The position numbers and the translations under genes are program-made. Below the pieces are notes generated by a model, which saw only the letters and a list, made by a program, of their open reading frames with translations, did not search any database and had not been told where the DNA came from. From positions 4,819,099 to 4,883,098 of the forward strand of contig NC_048553.1 of the NCBI RefSeq assembly GCF_902806685.2: a DNA stretch of 64,000 bases, read 5' to 3'. Below, piece by piece: positions 41,492-51,268 of the stretch. The number at the start of each line of letters is the position of its first letter. The first letter of the stretch is position 1. Origin of the DNA: Maniola hyperantus. Taxonomy: Eukaryota; Arthropoda; Insecta; Lepidoptera; Nymphalidae.

Positions 41492-41903
41492 TTTAAATAA
41501 ATCCTGTAAATGTACCCAATTTAATTTTAGAAAATTGATATCTCATTTCGAAATAATTACGTACCTACACATTCATATAAGTCGCAACGACAAAATAATT
41601 AACGAGATTTGAAATACAGCCATTTTAAATTCTTGTATGTCCACAATCGTAACATATTGTAGTGACATTTTGAACTCGCAGAAATAAAAATACTATGAAC
41701 AAACTTCTATTCTATCTACATACCTACTTACTTTGTTTCTTCCGACAAACACTGGGCCGCGTGCCAACGACGAGTGTGAATTAAAAATTTTATAACATAC
41801 AGAAGCATTCTCATGTTCTAAGAGCTTCAAGTGATTGTAATAATGGAAGTGGGTATAAATTCAAAAACCTCTATTTTTACAGTAAATCTTTCTGCTATTT
41901 ATA
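41492..41903. other. Unassigned AT-rich stretch
   Basis: No recognised repeat between two D copies of the same orientation. Confidence 0.3.
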
Positions 41904-42296
41904 ATTTTTAGGGTTCCGTATCTCCAGAGAAAAAGGAACCCTTATAGGATCACTTCACTTCGTTGTCTGTCTGTCGTGTCTGTCAAGATCCGTCAAGGCA
42001 ATCAAAACTTATAATTCCTGTTGACCTAGAATCATGAAATTTGTCAGGTAGCAATGTCTTGTAGCATAGCTAAGGAAAAAATCTGAAAATCATGAATTTG
42101 TGGTCATATAAAAAAGTGTGAACGAGCAAATAATGTGTTTACTAAATCACATCATATTATAATATGGTGTTGTCTGTCACTAACTTGCAGTATTGTTCAG
42201 CTGTTGGAGCGAACATAATAAACTGTATGTTTATTTCTTGTACTATATGGACGGAACCCTTCGTGTGTGAGTCCGCTTCGCACTTCACTGGTTTTG
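41904..42296 (-). repeat. Repeat family D, diverged copy
   Basis: TTTTAGGGTTCCGTATCTCC, GTTGTCTGTCTGTCGTGTCT, CTAGAATCATGAAATTTGTC, then a divergent middle (42120-42220), and right edge GTGTGAGTCCGCTTCGCACT. The middle differs from D and may be a D/L intermediate. Confidence 0.75.
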
Positions 42297-42530
42297 TTAA
42301 AGTCATTAGACCCATTAGACTACGTCTGACGTGATTTATTAGTTAAATTGTTTCTTTTTGCTAGAGTACCTAATTTATTACGAGCTTTCTTTACCTAGCT
42401 AGAAAATTGACAGACATCGCACAGCTTATCCGTGGACTAAGCTAAGCTAAGCCAACAAAAGCTGGGTGATACAGCTCTGCAAAATAACTAGTTGCATCTG
42501 TAGACCAGTTAGTTGAGCTAATTTTTAAAA

Positions 42531-42627
42531 TTTACTACCCGGAGTCCGTAGACCGTACCCGAATATCGAACTCGGGACCCACTTATAAAGTCACAGCGCA
42601 CACCACTGTGCCAGGGAAATCGTGAAT
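42531..42627 (-). mobile_element. tRNA-derived SINE family G, head fragment
   Basis: Minus strand: CTGGCACAGTGGTGTGCGCT, ACTTTATAAGTGGGTCCCGA, GTTCGATATTCGGGTACGG. A box GGCACAGTGG and B box GTTCGAT(A)TTC are recognisable. Truncated, no body. Confidence 0.65.
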
Positions 42628-42849
42628 ACTAGACACGTGGAAAGGATGATTAATATAAAACTCGGGTCAATAATCTAATCTACGTGCGTATCTACCTACA
42701 TAATATATTATATCTAATGCGAAATGGTCTGGAATGTCACATCTGTTGCTAGTAACTCATGTTGTACCAAAACATACTTCTGATCGCATGACATTTTGAT
42801 TACAACATGAGCGAAAACGATATCAAATAACATAATCCATAATTCCATA

Positions 42850-43049
42850 CTGATATTATAAAATGCTAGTATGTCTATCTGTCAGTTACCTTTTCCATGG
42901 GCCATCCGTTCTGATTTTGATGAAGTTTGGTACAGTGATAGCATTCCGGAGCTAGACAGGCTACTTTTTATGCCAAAAAATCGAAGAATTTCTACAGGTT
43001 TAAAAAAAGAACCTAAATCCACGTAGAGGATGTCGCGTATCTCATCTAT
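42850..43049 (-). repeat. Repeat family A, diverged copy
   Basis: TGATATTATAAAATGCTAGT, GTTCTGATTTTGATGAAGTT, CTACTTTTTATGCCAAAAAA, right edge GATGTCGCGTATCTCATCT. Full length with many changes. Confidence 0.7.
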
Positions 43050-43065
43050 TTATACAAATTAACTC

Positions 43066-43173
43066 GCATCCCGAAAACGGAAAGACTACTTTTTATTCCG
43101 GAAAAGCAAGGAGTTCCCACAGGATTTGCAAAAAACTTAGATCCACTTCCACACACACCGGCGTCATCTAATT
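43066..43173 (-). repeat. Repeat family A, 5' part
   Basis: CTCGCATCCCGAAAACGGAA, CTTTTTATTCCGGAAAAGCA, AGGAGTTCCCACAGGATTTG, ending GGCGTCATCTAAT. Second A copy in the same orientation after a 16-bp spacer. Confidence 0.65.
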
Positions 43174-43245
43174 ACGTAAGAATTTAATACCGACATTGTC
43201 TTGATACAAGCCTGCGGCCCTAGTGTAATCAAGTTGAAAAGCGAG

Positions 43246-43345
43246 GTTTATGAAGCGTACTTTGACTTTGTTCAGATTTTACTTAGACCGAAAACGAGAC
43301 AGATTTATGTTAGACACGCAAAACTGCGTCTTAATCTTAATTCTG
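43246..43345. mobile_element. Family M MITE, incomplete
   Basis: TTTATGAAGCGTACTTTGAC then CAGATTTTACTTAGACCGAA, AACGAGACAGATTTATG and CTGCGTCTTAATCTT follow the M order; the right terminal repeat is absent. Confidence 0.5.
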
Positions 43346-43350
43346 TAGAC

Positions 43351-43845
43351 TATCTCTGCCTAGCATTAGAAGCTTAGTGTCGCTAATTAAATTCTACACG
43401 GCATACAAAAGGGAGGCAAATATTTTGGCCTCTTAGGGCTAAAATATTTGCCTACTTGACTGATTGGGATAAAAACGACTAAGTAAATAAAATAACTAGT
43501 AGTCTTATCTACTAGTATAGGAACTATACATAAACTATAAATAAAATATTGTTGATTCAAATTTGAAAGTTATCTTTCATATTTATGGATAAACTTCCCC
43601 CGGCTTGCACTAGATCATATAAATCTGCAAAGATTTAAATCTCTGCGAATCTGATTATTTTATTTATCGTCATTGTTAATTCCTTTTATCTATTGATCAA
43701 TGATAAAGAAATGATTTATTGGTGTGTGATTATTATTGCGACTGGAAGATGTAATGGGTGTAATGGATTGTACATTATTTTACTACGCTCTTTGATGTTG
43801 GAACAATGCTCTTAGTGCCCATCAACAGTAGGCATTCATGAAATC
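43351..43845. other. Unassigned; small hairpin
   Basis: AGGCAAATATTTTGGCC and TAGGGCTAAAATATTTGCCT (43401-43453) form an inverted repeat of about 13-15 bp. Otherwise nothing recognised. Confidence 0.45.
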
Positions 43846-43980
43846 AAAATCAAAATCTTTTTTATTCAATTAAACATTTACAAGCACTTTTGAAGCGTCA
43901 AATGCATCTACCACTGGTTCGGGATGTCTTTCTTACCGAGAAGAACCTGCAAGAAACTTGGTGGTGGCCCTTCTCAAAGA
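43846..43980 (+). repeat. Family H dispersed repeat
   Basis: AATCAAAATCAAAATCTTTT then TTATTCAATTAAACATTTAC, CTTTTGAAGCGTCAAATGC, CTACCACTGGTTCGGGATG, CCGAGAAGAACCTGCAAGAA then ACTTGGTGGTGGCCCT. I recall this as a very common lepidopteran dispersed sequence, probably derived from an element 3' UTR. Confidence 0.75.
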
Positions 43981-44010
43981 TTAATTGATAAATAAATAAA
44001 AATATTTTTA

Positions 44011-44175
44011 ATAGCTGATGCCCGCGACTTCGTACGCGTGGAACGCGGAATAAAAGTAGCCTATGTCACACTCCAGGTCTTTATCTATACCAAAAATCAC
44101 GTCAATCCGTTTCACCGTTGCGACATGATTGAAGGACAAACAAACAATTTCGCATTTATAATAATGGTACTAATA
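44011..44175 (+). repeat. Repeat family A2, internally deleted
   Basis: ATAGCTGATGCCCGCGACTT then CGTACGCGTGGAACGCGG joins directly to AATAAAAGTAGCCTATGTC, skipping the usual middle. Then ATCACGTCAATCCGTTTCAC, GACATGATTGAAGGACAAAC and CATTTATAATAATGGTACTA. Confidence 0.8.
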
Positions 44176-44230
44176 TTTTTTTATTCAATTAAACTTTTAC
44201 CAATACTTTTACGATCGCCTGAGAGGCAGC
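44176..44230 (+). repeat. Family H, short fragment
   Basis: TTTTTTATTCAATTAAACTT then TTACCAATACTTTTACGATCG resembles the first part of H, fused directly to the A2 tail. Confidence 0.45.
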
Positions 44231-44311
44231 TCGGCACAAAATTGTCCATTTTGATTTAAATTTCCAACAGCTTCAGTGTGTAGACAACTTAAGCTTCGTA
44301 AAGGCGGTTTC

Positions 44312-44500
44312 ACATTTCAGTGCAAAGCTGATATGTTACGGACCGTCAACGACGTCACACGCGTCACACACAATGTATTGAAAGACGACTAGTCGACTAC
44401 GTGCGCCTTACGATTAGAACGATGACGAATAGGTCTATTTTAAATGTCGTGGCAACATCTTTCAAAGCAGTAAGTACGAAAAAATGTGAAACTACTCGAA
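44312..44500. mobile_element. MITE-like element with GTTTCACATTT ends
   Basis: GGTTTCACATTTCAGTGC near the left and AAAAAATGTGAAACTAC near the right are inverted complements over at least 11 bp. The GC-richer interior includes CGACGTCACACGCGTCACAC and AAGACGACTAGTCGACTACG. No ORF. Confidence 0.5.
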
Positions 44501-44689
44501 TGCCGCAAGTCGAGTGCGTTCTAACAAAAATACATACATAATGCCTAGTTTCTTCAACAAAAATTCCACACATTATTAAAATCTTTTAAGAGATTGGGTC
44601 AATTTGAATTAAACCAATCATATACATAATTGAATGAAGGAATTAATATATAGGTACTTTTGAAAAAAATTGTGAATATTTTATGAAAT

Positions 44690-44906
44690 ACTAGATGATG
44701 CCTGCGACTTCGAACGCGTGAATTTAGGATTTTTAAAAAGCCCGTAGAAACTCTTTGATTTTCCGGGATAAACAGTAAGTAGCCTATGTTCTTCCTCGGG
44801 CTGTAAACTAACTCTTTAACAAATTTCATCAAAATCGGTTAAACTGTTGGGCCGTGAAAAGCTAGCAAACAGACACACTGTCGCATTTATAATATTAGTA
44901 TGGATA
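44690..44906 (+). repeat. Repeat family A, full length
   Basis: ACTAGATGATGCCTGCGACT, AAATTTCATCAAAATCGGTT, GGGCCGTGAAAAGCTAGCAA, ACAGACACACTGTCGCATTT, end AATATTAGTATGGATAAGTA. The (CAGA) tract is reduced to about one unit. Confidence 0.88.
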
Positions 44907-44949
44907 AGTAGGTGTAACTAGACACGAAACAGAGTAACAAATTATACAA

Positions 44950-45243
44950 GAAAAATCAGTCAAGTGCGAGTCGGACTCACACACGAATGGTTCCGTTCCA
45001 TCGTACAAGAAATAACATTTTTTCTGTGGCGGTAATTTCGAAACTTTTATTATGTTGTTATAGCGGCAATAGATATACGTACACATTTTTTAAAAATTTC
45101 AACTTTCTTTATCTCGTGAATAGGTTACGGTTACGGTAATAGGTTCACGAGATGCAGTCAACTGACAGACAGATGGACGGACGGACAGCGGAGTCTTAGT
45201 AATAGGGTCCCGTTGGCACCCTTCGGGTACGGAACCCTAAAAA
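44950..45243 (+). repeat. Repeat family L, reference copy
   Basis: About 294 bp: head AAAAATCAGTCAAGTGCGAG then TCGGACTCACACACGAATGG, middle TATGTTGTTATAGCGGCAAT, TCGTGAATAGGTTACGG, GATGCAGTCAACTGACAGAC, tract GATGGACGGACGGACAGCG, end CCCTTCGGGTACGGAACCCT then AAAAA. Head and end are like D; the middle is not. Confidence 0.8.
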
Positions 45244-45360
45244 TCATCAGCATCATCGGCGCTACGATCATTAATTGTGGGCCTTGGCCAACTTCAGAAG
45301 CCTCTCGCGTTGAATATGATCCATTTGATGATAGGCTGGGTATTGTGTTGGACACCGCTC
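45244..45360. repeat. Possible SINE or LINE tail fragment
   Basis: TCATCAGCATCATCGGCGCT then ACGATCATTAATTGTGGGCC and TTGGCCAACTTCAGAAGCCT has the look of a dispersed repeat starting in a CAT-rich tail. Only one copy in the window, so weak. Confidence 0.35.
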
Positions 45361-46169
45361 GCTCGTCTGATCAATGATCTAATAAAAAAATAACGATCGC
45401 TGATCAGCGATTCACCATACAATTTCAATGCAACGGATGCTATTCAGTAGTGCAGTATGTACTTCGAATCAAAATATGATAGCTGTACGTGTGTAGCATC
45501 AAACAAACCGTTCTGTGATATCTTCAGACAAGCATCCTTTGTAAACGCCCACAATTCTATAAGAATATAAGTATTTTGTTTAGTTTGCTACTTTAGTTTC
45601 CGCAAATAATAGATTCTTCAACCGTGCATAGGGTTGTCAAATAAATGTATATTTTAAACAGCCACTATTTGATAGCTGTGTATAAGGTAAATAATAAAAC
45701 AAATAATAATAACAATCAAAATATTGTACAAAAATGATCAGTTTTATATCGAAACATCAGAGTCAATTTTTACTAGGATCTATTTACACTGAAAATTTAA
45801 ATAAATCCGTCCACAATTATGAGTTGCCATTTGCTTCCTCCCGTATGTACGAAACAGTAAAATTATGAATAGGTACCTACCTATACATACAACTTTTCGT
45901 ACGCGGATTATTTTGTCAGGCGTAAAGAAAGACTTGTTGCCTGGATGAAATTTCCGTTTGTCGCAACCCTGTACACAATTTTTTTATGACTCTCCTGCTA
46001 TTATTAATGACATCATTTGACATTGAACCTTACCGCAAACCCTTACATTAGGTAGCTTTTTGAATGTGTAAGTACTGACTTATGATCTTTTGGAATACTT
46101 TATTTAATTAGTTAACTTTATGGCTTTTAGCCCTTAGCCGGCCGGTTAGACTATAACAGTAGGCTTCTT
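45361..46169. other. Unassigned 0.8-kb stretch
   Basis: AT-rich; no repeat or coding signal recognised. Confidence 0.3.
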
Positions 46170-46393
46170 TTATGACGTAAGCGCTGACTGAAATTCTGAC
46201 GGGGGCTATTTAGGGGATGACATTTTGTAGGACAATCCGTCGTGTTCCAAGTTATATCAATGAAAATTAGCGTTTGATCATCTTTCGGGTAAAAATAGGA
46301 AGTGGCTAGGTAGATTAGGATTTTTAGAAATGACAACCCCTCATCTATTTTCAAAAATTCCACACGAGTGAAGCTCGGGTGGGTTAGCTAGTA
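46170..46393 (-). repeat. C/A-head-type element, unnamed subfamily
   Basis: The right edge TCCACACGAGTGAAGCTCGG then GTGGGTTAGCTAGT is a head of the type AC-TAGCTAACCCACCCG on the minus strand. The body (GACGTAAGCGCTGACTGAAA, GGGGGCTATTTAGGGGATGA, GACAACCCCTCATCTATTTT) differs from A, B and C. It appears once. Confidence 0.5.
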
Positions 46394-46896
46394 AAATATA
46401 ATTTGTAATCAGTGTTTTCTATTTCTAGTTTTATAAAATTAGTATAATGCTTGTTCTGATTTACTTGATGCGATTAAAGCCTACGGCAAACGCTTCATAA
46501 TAATTATGCCTATTCTTATTTAACACTTTTTAATTTCTAAACTTTTCGAAACGGACCTGACCTTAGATTTTCTTTTTGTGAAACTAGGCAGCACACAAAG
46601 CATAATTTAAATACGTACAAATAAAAAAAATCTTCGGAGCTTGTAATGCCTCGGGCCCGCACGGTACTGAAACATACTTTTCTTTTCTACGTGCAATTTT
46701 AGCTCAGAATTACTTTTACATTTTTGTTTTGATTTATTTTTCAACCCTGTTTTCTTTTAATTAATAATGGCCTCGTGCTCCAGTTTAATTCTATGGTAAT
46801 TAAATAGGAATCTGTTTTACTTGTGTATACTGCCTCAATTTTCTTGCATTAGAAGTAAATCCTCCGGGCTCCGAACTTTTGTGGACTCTCCGGCTT
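46394..46896. other. Unassigned AT-rich stretch
   Basis: No recognised repeat; a brief GC-richer patch near 46650. Confidence 0.3.
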
Positions 46897-47174
46897 AGTT
46901 TTTTTAATTCAGATACAAGTTATCCCTTGACTGCAATCTCACCTGGTGGTAAGAAATGATGCATGCCCCTTTGGTTTCTACACGGCATCGTAGCGCAACG
47001 CTAAATCGCTTAGCGGCACGGCTTTGCCGGCAGGGTGGTAACTAGCAACGGCGGAAGCCTCCCACCATACCAAACAAGAAATTATAAAATTCCAAATCTC
47101 CGCCAGGAATCGAACCCGGGACCTCCCACAAATAAGAACACGGCGCTTACCACTGCGCCAGTTAGGTCATCAAA
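46897..47174 (-). mobile_element. tRNA-derived SINE family G, reference copy
   Basis: Minus strand: head TTGATGACCTAACTGGCGCA then GTGGTAAGCGCCGTG, B box GGGTTCGATTCCTGG, then CCAAATCTCCGCC in complement, GTGGGAGGCTTCCGCCGTTG, CTAAGCGATTTAGCGTTGCG, ATGCATCATTTCTTACCACC, AGATTGCAGTCAAGGGATAA and an A-rich 3' end. A and B boxes are intact in sequence. Another G/E-type copy is at 61912. Confidence 0.85.
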
Positions 47175-47213
47175 AGTAGTGATGAGCAGTTCTCACGGTA
47201 TTTAATGTAAAAA

Positions 47214-47335
47214 AATCTACCAGGATGTAGTCGCAGGCATCATCTATTGGGTACAAAGATAGCTTGCATCTCAGAGACGGGCATACACTATTTTTTATCG
47301 TGAAAAATCAAAGAGTTCCAGCATTTCGCACGTTA
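47214..47335 (-). repeat. Two fused family A fragments
   Basis: TCTACCAGGATGTAGTCGCA then GGCATCATCTATTGGG is an A head (minus). It is followed at 47251 by GTACAAAGATAGCTTGCATC then TTTTTTATCGTGAAAAATCA and AGAGTTCC from an A middle in the same orientation. Confidence 0.6.
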
Positions 47336-47352
47336 ACACGTCTTGTCTTTTT

Positions 47353-47521
47353 TTAAAGAATATTAGCCAAGTCAATTGGTGACTAATATTACCCTTTCCC
47401 CTGTAATTAAACGTAAAGCTTATGCTAGGAGTAGGTACGACAATAGTGCAACGGGTGGGATTTGAACCGGCGACCTTTTGGTTTTCAGTCCGCTCCTTTA
47501 ACCGTTGAGCTATCGAGGCTC
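47353..47521 (-). mobile_element. tRNA-derived SINE family F
   Basis: Left AAAGAATATTAGCCAAGTCA, GCTTATGCTAGGAGTAGGTA, right (minus-strand head) GAGCCTCGATAGCTCAACGG, B box in GGTTCAAATCCC. Full length, comparable to 22898 and 29741. Confidence 0.85.
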
Positions 47522-47929
47522 TAGCACATACTTAATTTAATTGGATTTCTCCGCAAAGAGCAAAACGGGACAAATCACATTAGTAGCCCGTCAACGCGTC
47601 ATTTGTTTGAGCATACGTCAAGGAATAGTTTCCTCTCTAGTATGACGAGTATTGTCTTGAATTTCATATAATAACCGTCATATTAATATTGAGAAATGTG
47701 CGTGGGATGATGCGTCTTCTAATCTAGAAATTTTGATGTAAGATGTCTTTGAATAATGTATCATTAAATGCCTTTGGGTTTCGTATGTTTTTTCTTGACG
47801 TTTTTTCATATCCGCCAATTTTGCTTATGTCATGATGCCAGTCAAAGCCCTTGTCAGTCTTTTTGTCCCGAACTTTGCTATAGTATTTTATTTTGATTTT
47901 CGCTAATAGATATTATATAAAACTCTACA
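47522..47929. other. Unassigned stretch
   Basis: No recognised repeat or coding signal. Confidence 0.3.
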
Positions 47930-48090
47930 AAGATTCGTCCGCAAAATACCATGGGAACTTTTTTATTTTTTGGGATAATCTTCAGAATGCAAGCTATCTG
48001 TAGCTTTCGTCAGAATTGGTTAGGTGGATATGCCGTGAAATGGTAACTGACCGACAGACAGACATTTCCTATTTATTATATAAGTATGGC
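47930..48090 (+). repeat. Repeat family A, head damaged
   Basis: GATTCGTCCGCAAAATACCA, GGAACTTTTTTATTTTTTGG, AGAATGCAAGCTATCTGTAG, GACCGACAGACAGACATTTC, end TATATAAGTATGGCTGG. Confidence 0.65.
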
Positions 48091-48390
48091 TGGCTGTGGA
48101 GCATAAGACAAAGCCAGCAACATCTCATATTATCGAAATCTAACGAGTACCAAATTTGGCAAATGAATACCAACAACAACATACAAACATACACAAATTT
48201 TAAACTCATAAGCCTCTCGTAGTCGAATAAAAATAAAGATCCCATATTTATTACCTATATTACATTTTTCAGTTCAATCAGGCATATAAAGACGAGATGT
48301 TTTATCTGTTTTACTACAGTTATTGTTTCTAAGATAACAGGATAAGCCAACGCCCATTATAATAATATATAAATTTAGAAATATAATCCT
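48091..48390. other. Unassigned stretch
   Basis: Contains ACAACAACATACAAACATAC-type simple sequence; nothing else recognised. Confidence 0.3.
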
Positions 48391-48626
48391 AATCCTAATA
48401 ATATTGTAAATGTGAAAGTGTGGATGTTTGGATGTTTGCATGTCTGGGTGTTTGTTACTCAATCACGCAAAAACGGCAGAACGGATTTGGATGAAATTTG
48501 GAATGGAAACAGATTATACCCTGGGTTAACACATAGGCTACTTTTTATCCCAGAAAATCAAAGAGTTCCCGCGGGATTTCGAAAAACGTAAATCCACGCG
48601 GACGAAGTCGCGGGCATCAGCTAGTG
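48391..48626 (-). repeat. Repeat family A3 (variant with GTTTGGATGTTTG)
   Basis: Left AATCCTAATAATATTGTAAA then GTGTGGATGTTTGGATGTTT, TTACTCAATCACGCAAAAAC, GGATTTGGATGAAATTTGGA, ACCCTGGGTTAACACATAGG, CTACTTTTTATCCCAGAAAA, right edge GTCGCGGGCATCAGCTAGT. Same head as A, different 3' half; full length and little decayed. Confidence 0.88.
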
Positions 48627-48717
48627 ATATAATAAATAAGTCATTTATTGAGAAAACATAGGTAGGTAGGTACATTTAAATGCAGATGAACCTAACTAAT
48701 TACATCTGCATTTAACG

Positions 48718-48802
48718 AAGGTGTGTGATGTCTACCAATCCGCACTTGGCCAGCGTGGCAGACTTGCCAGCGATGGGTTGATCATGATGATGATGATGAT
48801 AA
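48718..48802 (+). mobile_element. SINE family E, 3' end with (GAT)n tail
   Basis: GAAGGTGTGTGATGTCTACC, AATCCGCACTTGGCCAGCGT, GGCAGACTT, then a jump to GCCAGCGATGGGTTGATCAT and (GAT)n. The tRNA head is missing and an internal block is deleted. Confidence 0.8.
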
Positions 48803-48830
48803 TAAATATGCACATTGTGTGCTAAGTACC

Positions 48831-48998
48831 TATAGTCTGCGACAGGTCGAGATAGCAATCGGGGACGGAACGCCCCGCACACCCACACAGCCCCCGCGCT
48901 AGCCCGGTGCGGGCGAGCGCGGGTGACGTGCGGGCGTGCGGGGCGTCCACCCGCCTCATAGGTACCCTGATTGCCATCTCGACCTATCGCGTACTATA
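48831..48998. mobile_element. Family J GC-rich MITE, complete copy
   Basis: 168 bp bounded by TATAGTCTGCGACAGGTCGA then GATAGCAATCGG, and the inverse GATTGCCATCTCGACCTATC then GCGTACTATA; inverted ends of about 30 bp with few mismatches. The core is very GC-rich (CGCCCCGCACACCCACACAG, GGTGCGGGCGAGCGCGGGTG, GGGCGTGCGGGGCGTCCACC). No ORF. Other pieces lie at 5403, 30793 and 54922. Confidence 0.82.
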
Positions 48999-49017
48999 TA
49001 CTTCATTACAATGCTTA

Positions 49018-49322
49018 CATGATCAACCAATCACCGGCTCACTACAGAGAACAGGTCTCCTCTCAGAGTGAGAAGGGTTTTGGACATAGTCTACCACGCT
49101 GGCCAAGTGCGGATTGGCAGATTTCACACACCTTTGCGAACATTATGGAGAACTCTCAGGCATGCAGGTTTCCTCACGATGTTTTCCTTCACCGTTAAAG
49201 CAAGTGATATTTTAATTACTTAAAAACGCAATAACTCCGAAAAGTTAGAGGTGCATGCTCGGGATCGAACCCCCGACCTCCGATTGGAAGGTGGACATCC
49301 TAACCACTAGGCTACCATAGCT
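49018..49322 (-). mobile_element. SINE family E, near full length
   Basis: Short tail ACATGATCAACC, full body, B box GGGTTCGATCCC on the minus strand, head AGCTATGGTAGCCTAGTGGT. Only about 20 bp separate it from the J element. The frame at 48971-49198 is a product of this repeat. Confidence 0.9.
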
Positions 49323-49760
49323 TGCAATGCTTACAAAATCAAAACCACGATAGGTATGGATAAAAGAAAGGAGCGACAAAAAAAAGATAAAGATAGTTTT
49401 TCTGAACACTGGCGTATATACCTACATATACTATACATATATCAGAATTCAGAATTGTAACCTTATTCAATGGCGTTCAATACGGCACCGCAGCTATGCC
49501 GAGCACGTATCTTTCAATTCAAAGCTTTGCACAACTAAGCCGCTTCTGCCCCTTTGAAAGGAATTGGATGACCATATTCACTATCTACAACTCTATATTT
49601 GTGATAGATCAAGTATCAAGAGAAATACCCCTTATGTACAACCTGGATCCCATGTCTATACCAAAGCCTTATTGATTGAGTGCTATCATCGTCATTTCTT
49701 CAAAAATTAGGTAGTCTGTCCACTAACACGTGTGTGCTGCGCATCAATAGACAGGAATCC
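49323..49760. other. Unassigned stretch
   Basis: Balanced composition at 49440-49700, no repeat recognised; candidate conserved non-coding sequence only by default. Confidence 0.3.
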
Positions 49761-49764
49761 TTAC

Positions 49765-49830
49765 ACATTATTTATAAAATATCATAAATGCGAAAGTATG
49801 TCTGTCTTTTCGTTTTTCGTATTTCTACGA
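49765..49830 (-). repeat. Repeat family A, tail fragment
   Basis: ATTTATAAAATATCATAAAT then GCGAAAGTATGTCTGTCTTT is the reversed A tail; truncated after the GTCT tract. Confidence 0.55.
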
Positions 49831-49884
49831 AAAACTCAAAGTGAAGAAAATTTATATCTCAAATGATCTCAAAATGAAAAAAAA

Positions 49885-50105
49885 TGTGGTGGTAACATCA
49901 GCCGTGGTAACAGTTACCACTCTACTCTCAGCAAGGCCTTGTCGCCAAGCGATTTAGCGTTCCGGGCGATGCAGTGGCTCGTACCTATAGGAATCAATTC
50001 GGGTATGCTCTTAATAAAAACTGTCACACTCCTGTCTGACTAGCCCACCACCATCTATAACTGCATCATCACTTACCAGTCTCACCACTTACCAGTATCA
50101 CTTAC
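49885..50105 (-). repeat. Family G body, diverged copy
   Basis: ACCACTCTACTCTCAGCAAG then GCCAAGCGATTTAGCGTTCC, AATAAAAACTGTCACACTCC, ATAACTGCATCATCACTTAC then CAGTCTCACC matches the reverse complement of the G body at 61912-62103. No tRNA head visible. Confidence 0.65.
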
Positions 50106-50400
50106 AGTAAAAATAAATCTAAACTCAGCTGCTTTGGTAACGACATTTTTGTCGAGTCTCATTCGCGATGCTTTTGGTGGCTCAATGGCGGTGATTTTAG
50201 AGTCGCGATAGTTAGCTGTGCGTGTAGGTTAGTGCATAATTTCCATCAAGTAATATAGGAGAGACCATATTATATCCGTAGCAGGATTATTATCTTATTC
50301 AATAAGGTCCAATCGTACATTCGATGCTAATCACGTACCATTCGAGCTGAAGCGTTGCGCAGATAAACCGCACTACACCATTCAAATGGGTTGGTTAACC
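50106..50400. other. Unassigned stretch
   Basis: No repeat recognised; includes CGAGTCTCATTCGCGATGCT near 50154. Confidence 0.3.
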
Positions 50401-50601
50401 TTAACATAGTAATTGGACTCGATAAGACTTATCTTTTTCATCTTTGTCAGACCAAGCGAATACAAACAACAGAGGTATCCAAGGTATAGACGTTGTGAAG
50501 ATAACACTATTGAAAAGGTACTCTACATCCTTGTACTTAGCAAGCCTGTGGTTCCAATACAGGTACATAAAGGGTTTATAGTGCACGGCGGGTCCATGCA
50601 T
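50401..50601 (-). CDS. Uncertain small ORF or exon candidate
   Basis: 66 codons from ATG to TAA, not inside a recognised repeat. The product begins MHGPAVHYKPFMYLYWNHRL, has a hydrophobic stretch at residues 31-49 (SVIFTTSIPWIPLLFVFAW), and a charged SDKDEKDKSYR end. That layout (short soluble lead, one membrane-like segment, lysine/aspartate-rich end) is protein-like, but I recognise no family. The opposite strand is also open here, and chance frames of this size are common in the window. I see no convincing splice sites, promoter or poly(A) signal. Most likely chance; kept because its residue pattern stands out. Confidence 0.15.
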   Translation of the reverse strand: MHGPAVHYKPFMYLYWNHRLAKYKDVEYLFNSVIFTTSIPWIPLLFVFAWSDKDEKDKSYRVQLLC

Positions 50602-50649
50602 CGCCTCACTGTTTTGGAAGCAACAGCATCAACGAATCGAGTTATGTAA

Positions 50650-50785
50650 TTTTTGTATGAATATATTTAAAGACCTGGAGAGTGACATAGGCTAATTTAT
50701 ATCCCGAAAAATCAAAGCGTTGCCGGCGTTGCCACAGGATTTTGAAAAACCTTAATCCAGGCGAACGAAGTAGCAGACATCGCGG
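50650..50785 (-). repeat. Repeat family A2, 5' part
   Basis: AATATATTTAAAGACCTGGA then GAGTGACATAGGCTAATTTA, TATCCCGAAAAATCAAAGCG, a small GTTGCCGGCGTTGCC duplication, then CGAACGAAGTAGCAGACATC. Confidence 0.65.
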
Positions 50786-51268
50786 AAATTCAAAATATTA
50801 TAATTAACTTTCTAATTAAATACTACCACTGTGTGCAATTTTTCATCGTTTGTCATTTTAATCATACAGCGTTTGACGAAAACTCTTGTCTTAATTTGTG
50901 CCCAGTAACAAATTACCCTCTTTTTTCGAAAGTAACTTTAAACAAAGTGCCTCTGGGAAGATTGATGTCCATTAGTAGGTAATTTCTTAAACAATTTCAA
51001 AGAGAGCCAGCGGTAATCAAATCGCCCGCGATATTTCTCGATTCCGAGAAAAAGTTTCTCTTATTGCTCTTCCTACTATTAATGCTAAAAGAAAACCTTA
51101 AAAATTACACACTTAATCTTCGTTGAAAAATAGATTCTATAATACATCGTGTATTTACTTAATTGAAATACTTACCTACTTTTTAAATCAAAATAACTCG
51201 ACTAATGACATTTTTGTTTTCAAAATGGAGTTTCAAAATTCCTTTTGCTTACTCTACCTGCAGTCTAT
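50786..51268. other. Unassigned AT-rich stretch
   Basis: No recognised repeat or coding signal. Confidence 0.3.

Noticed and set aside
47041..47173. tRNA gene on the minus strand
   Set aside because: The A and B boxes belong to SINE G; sequence continues into a dispersed body.
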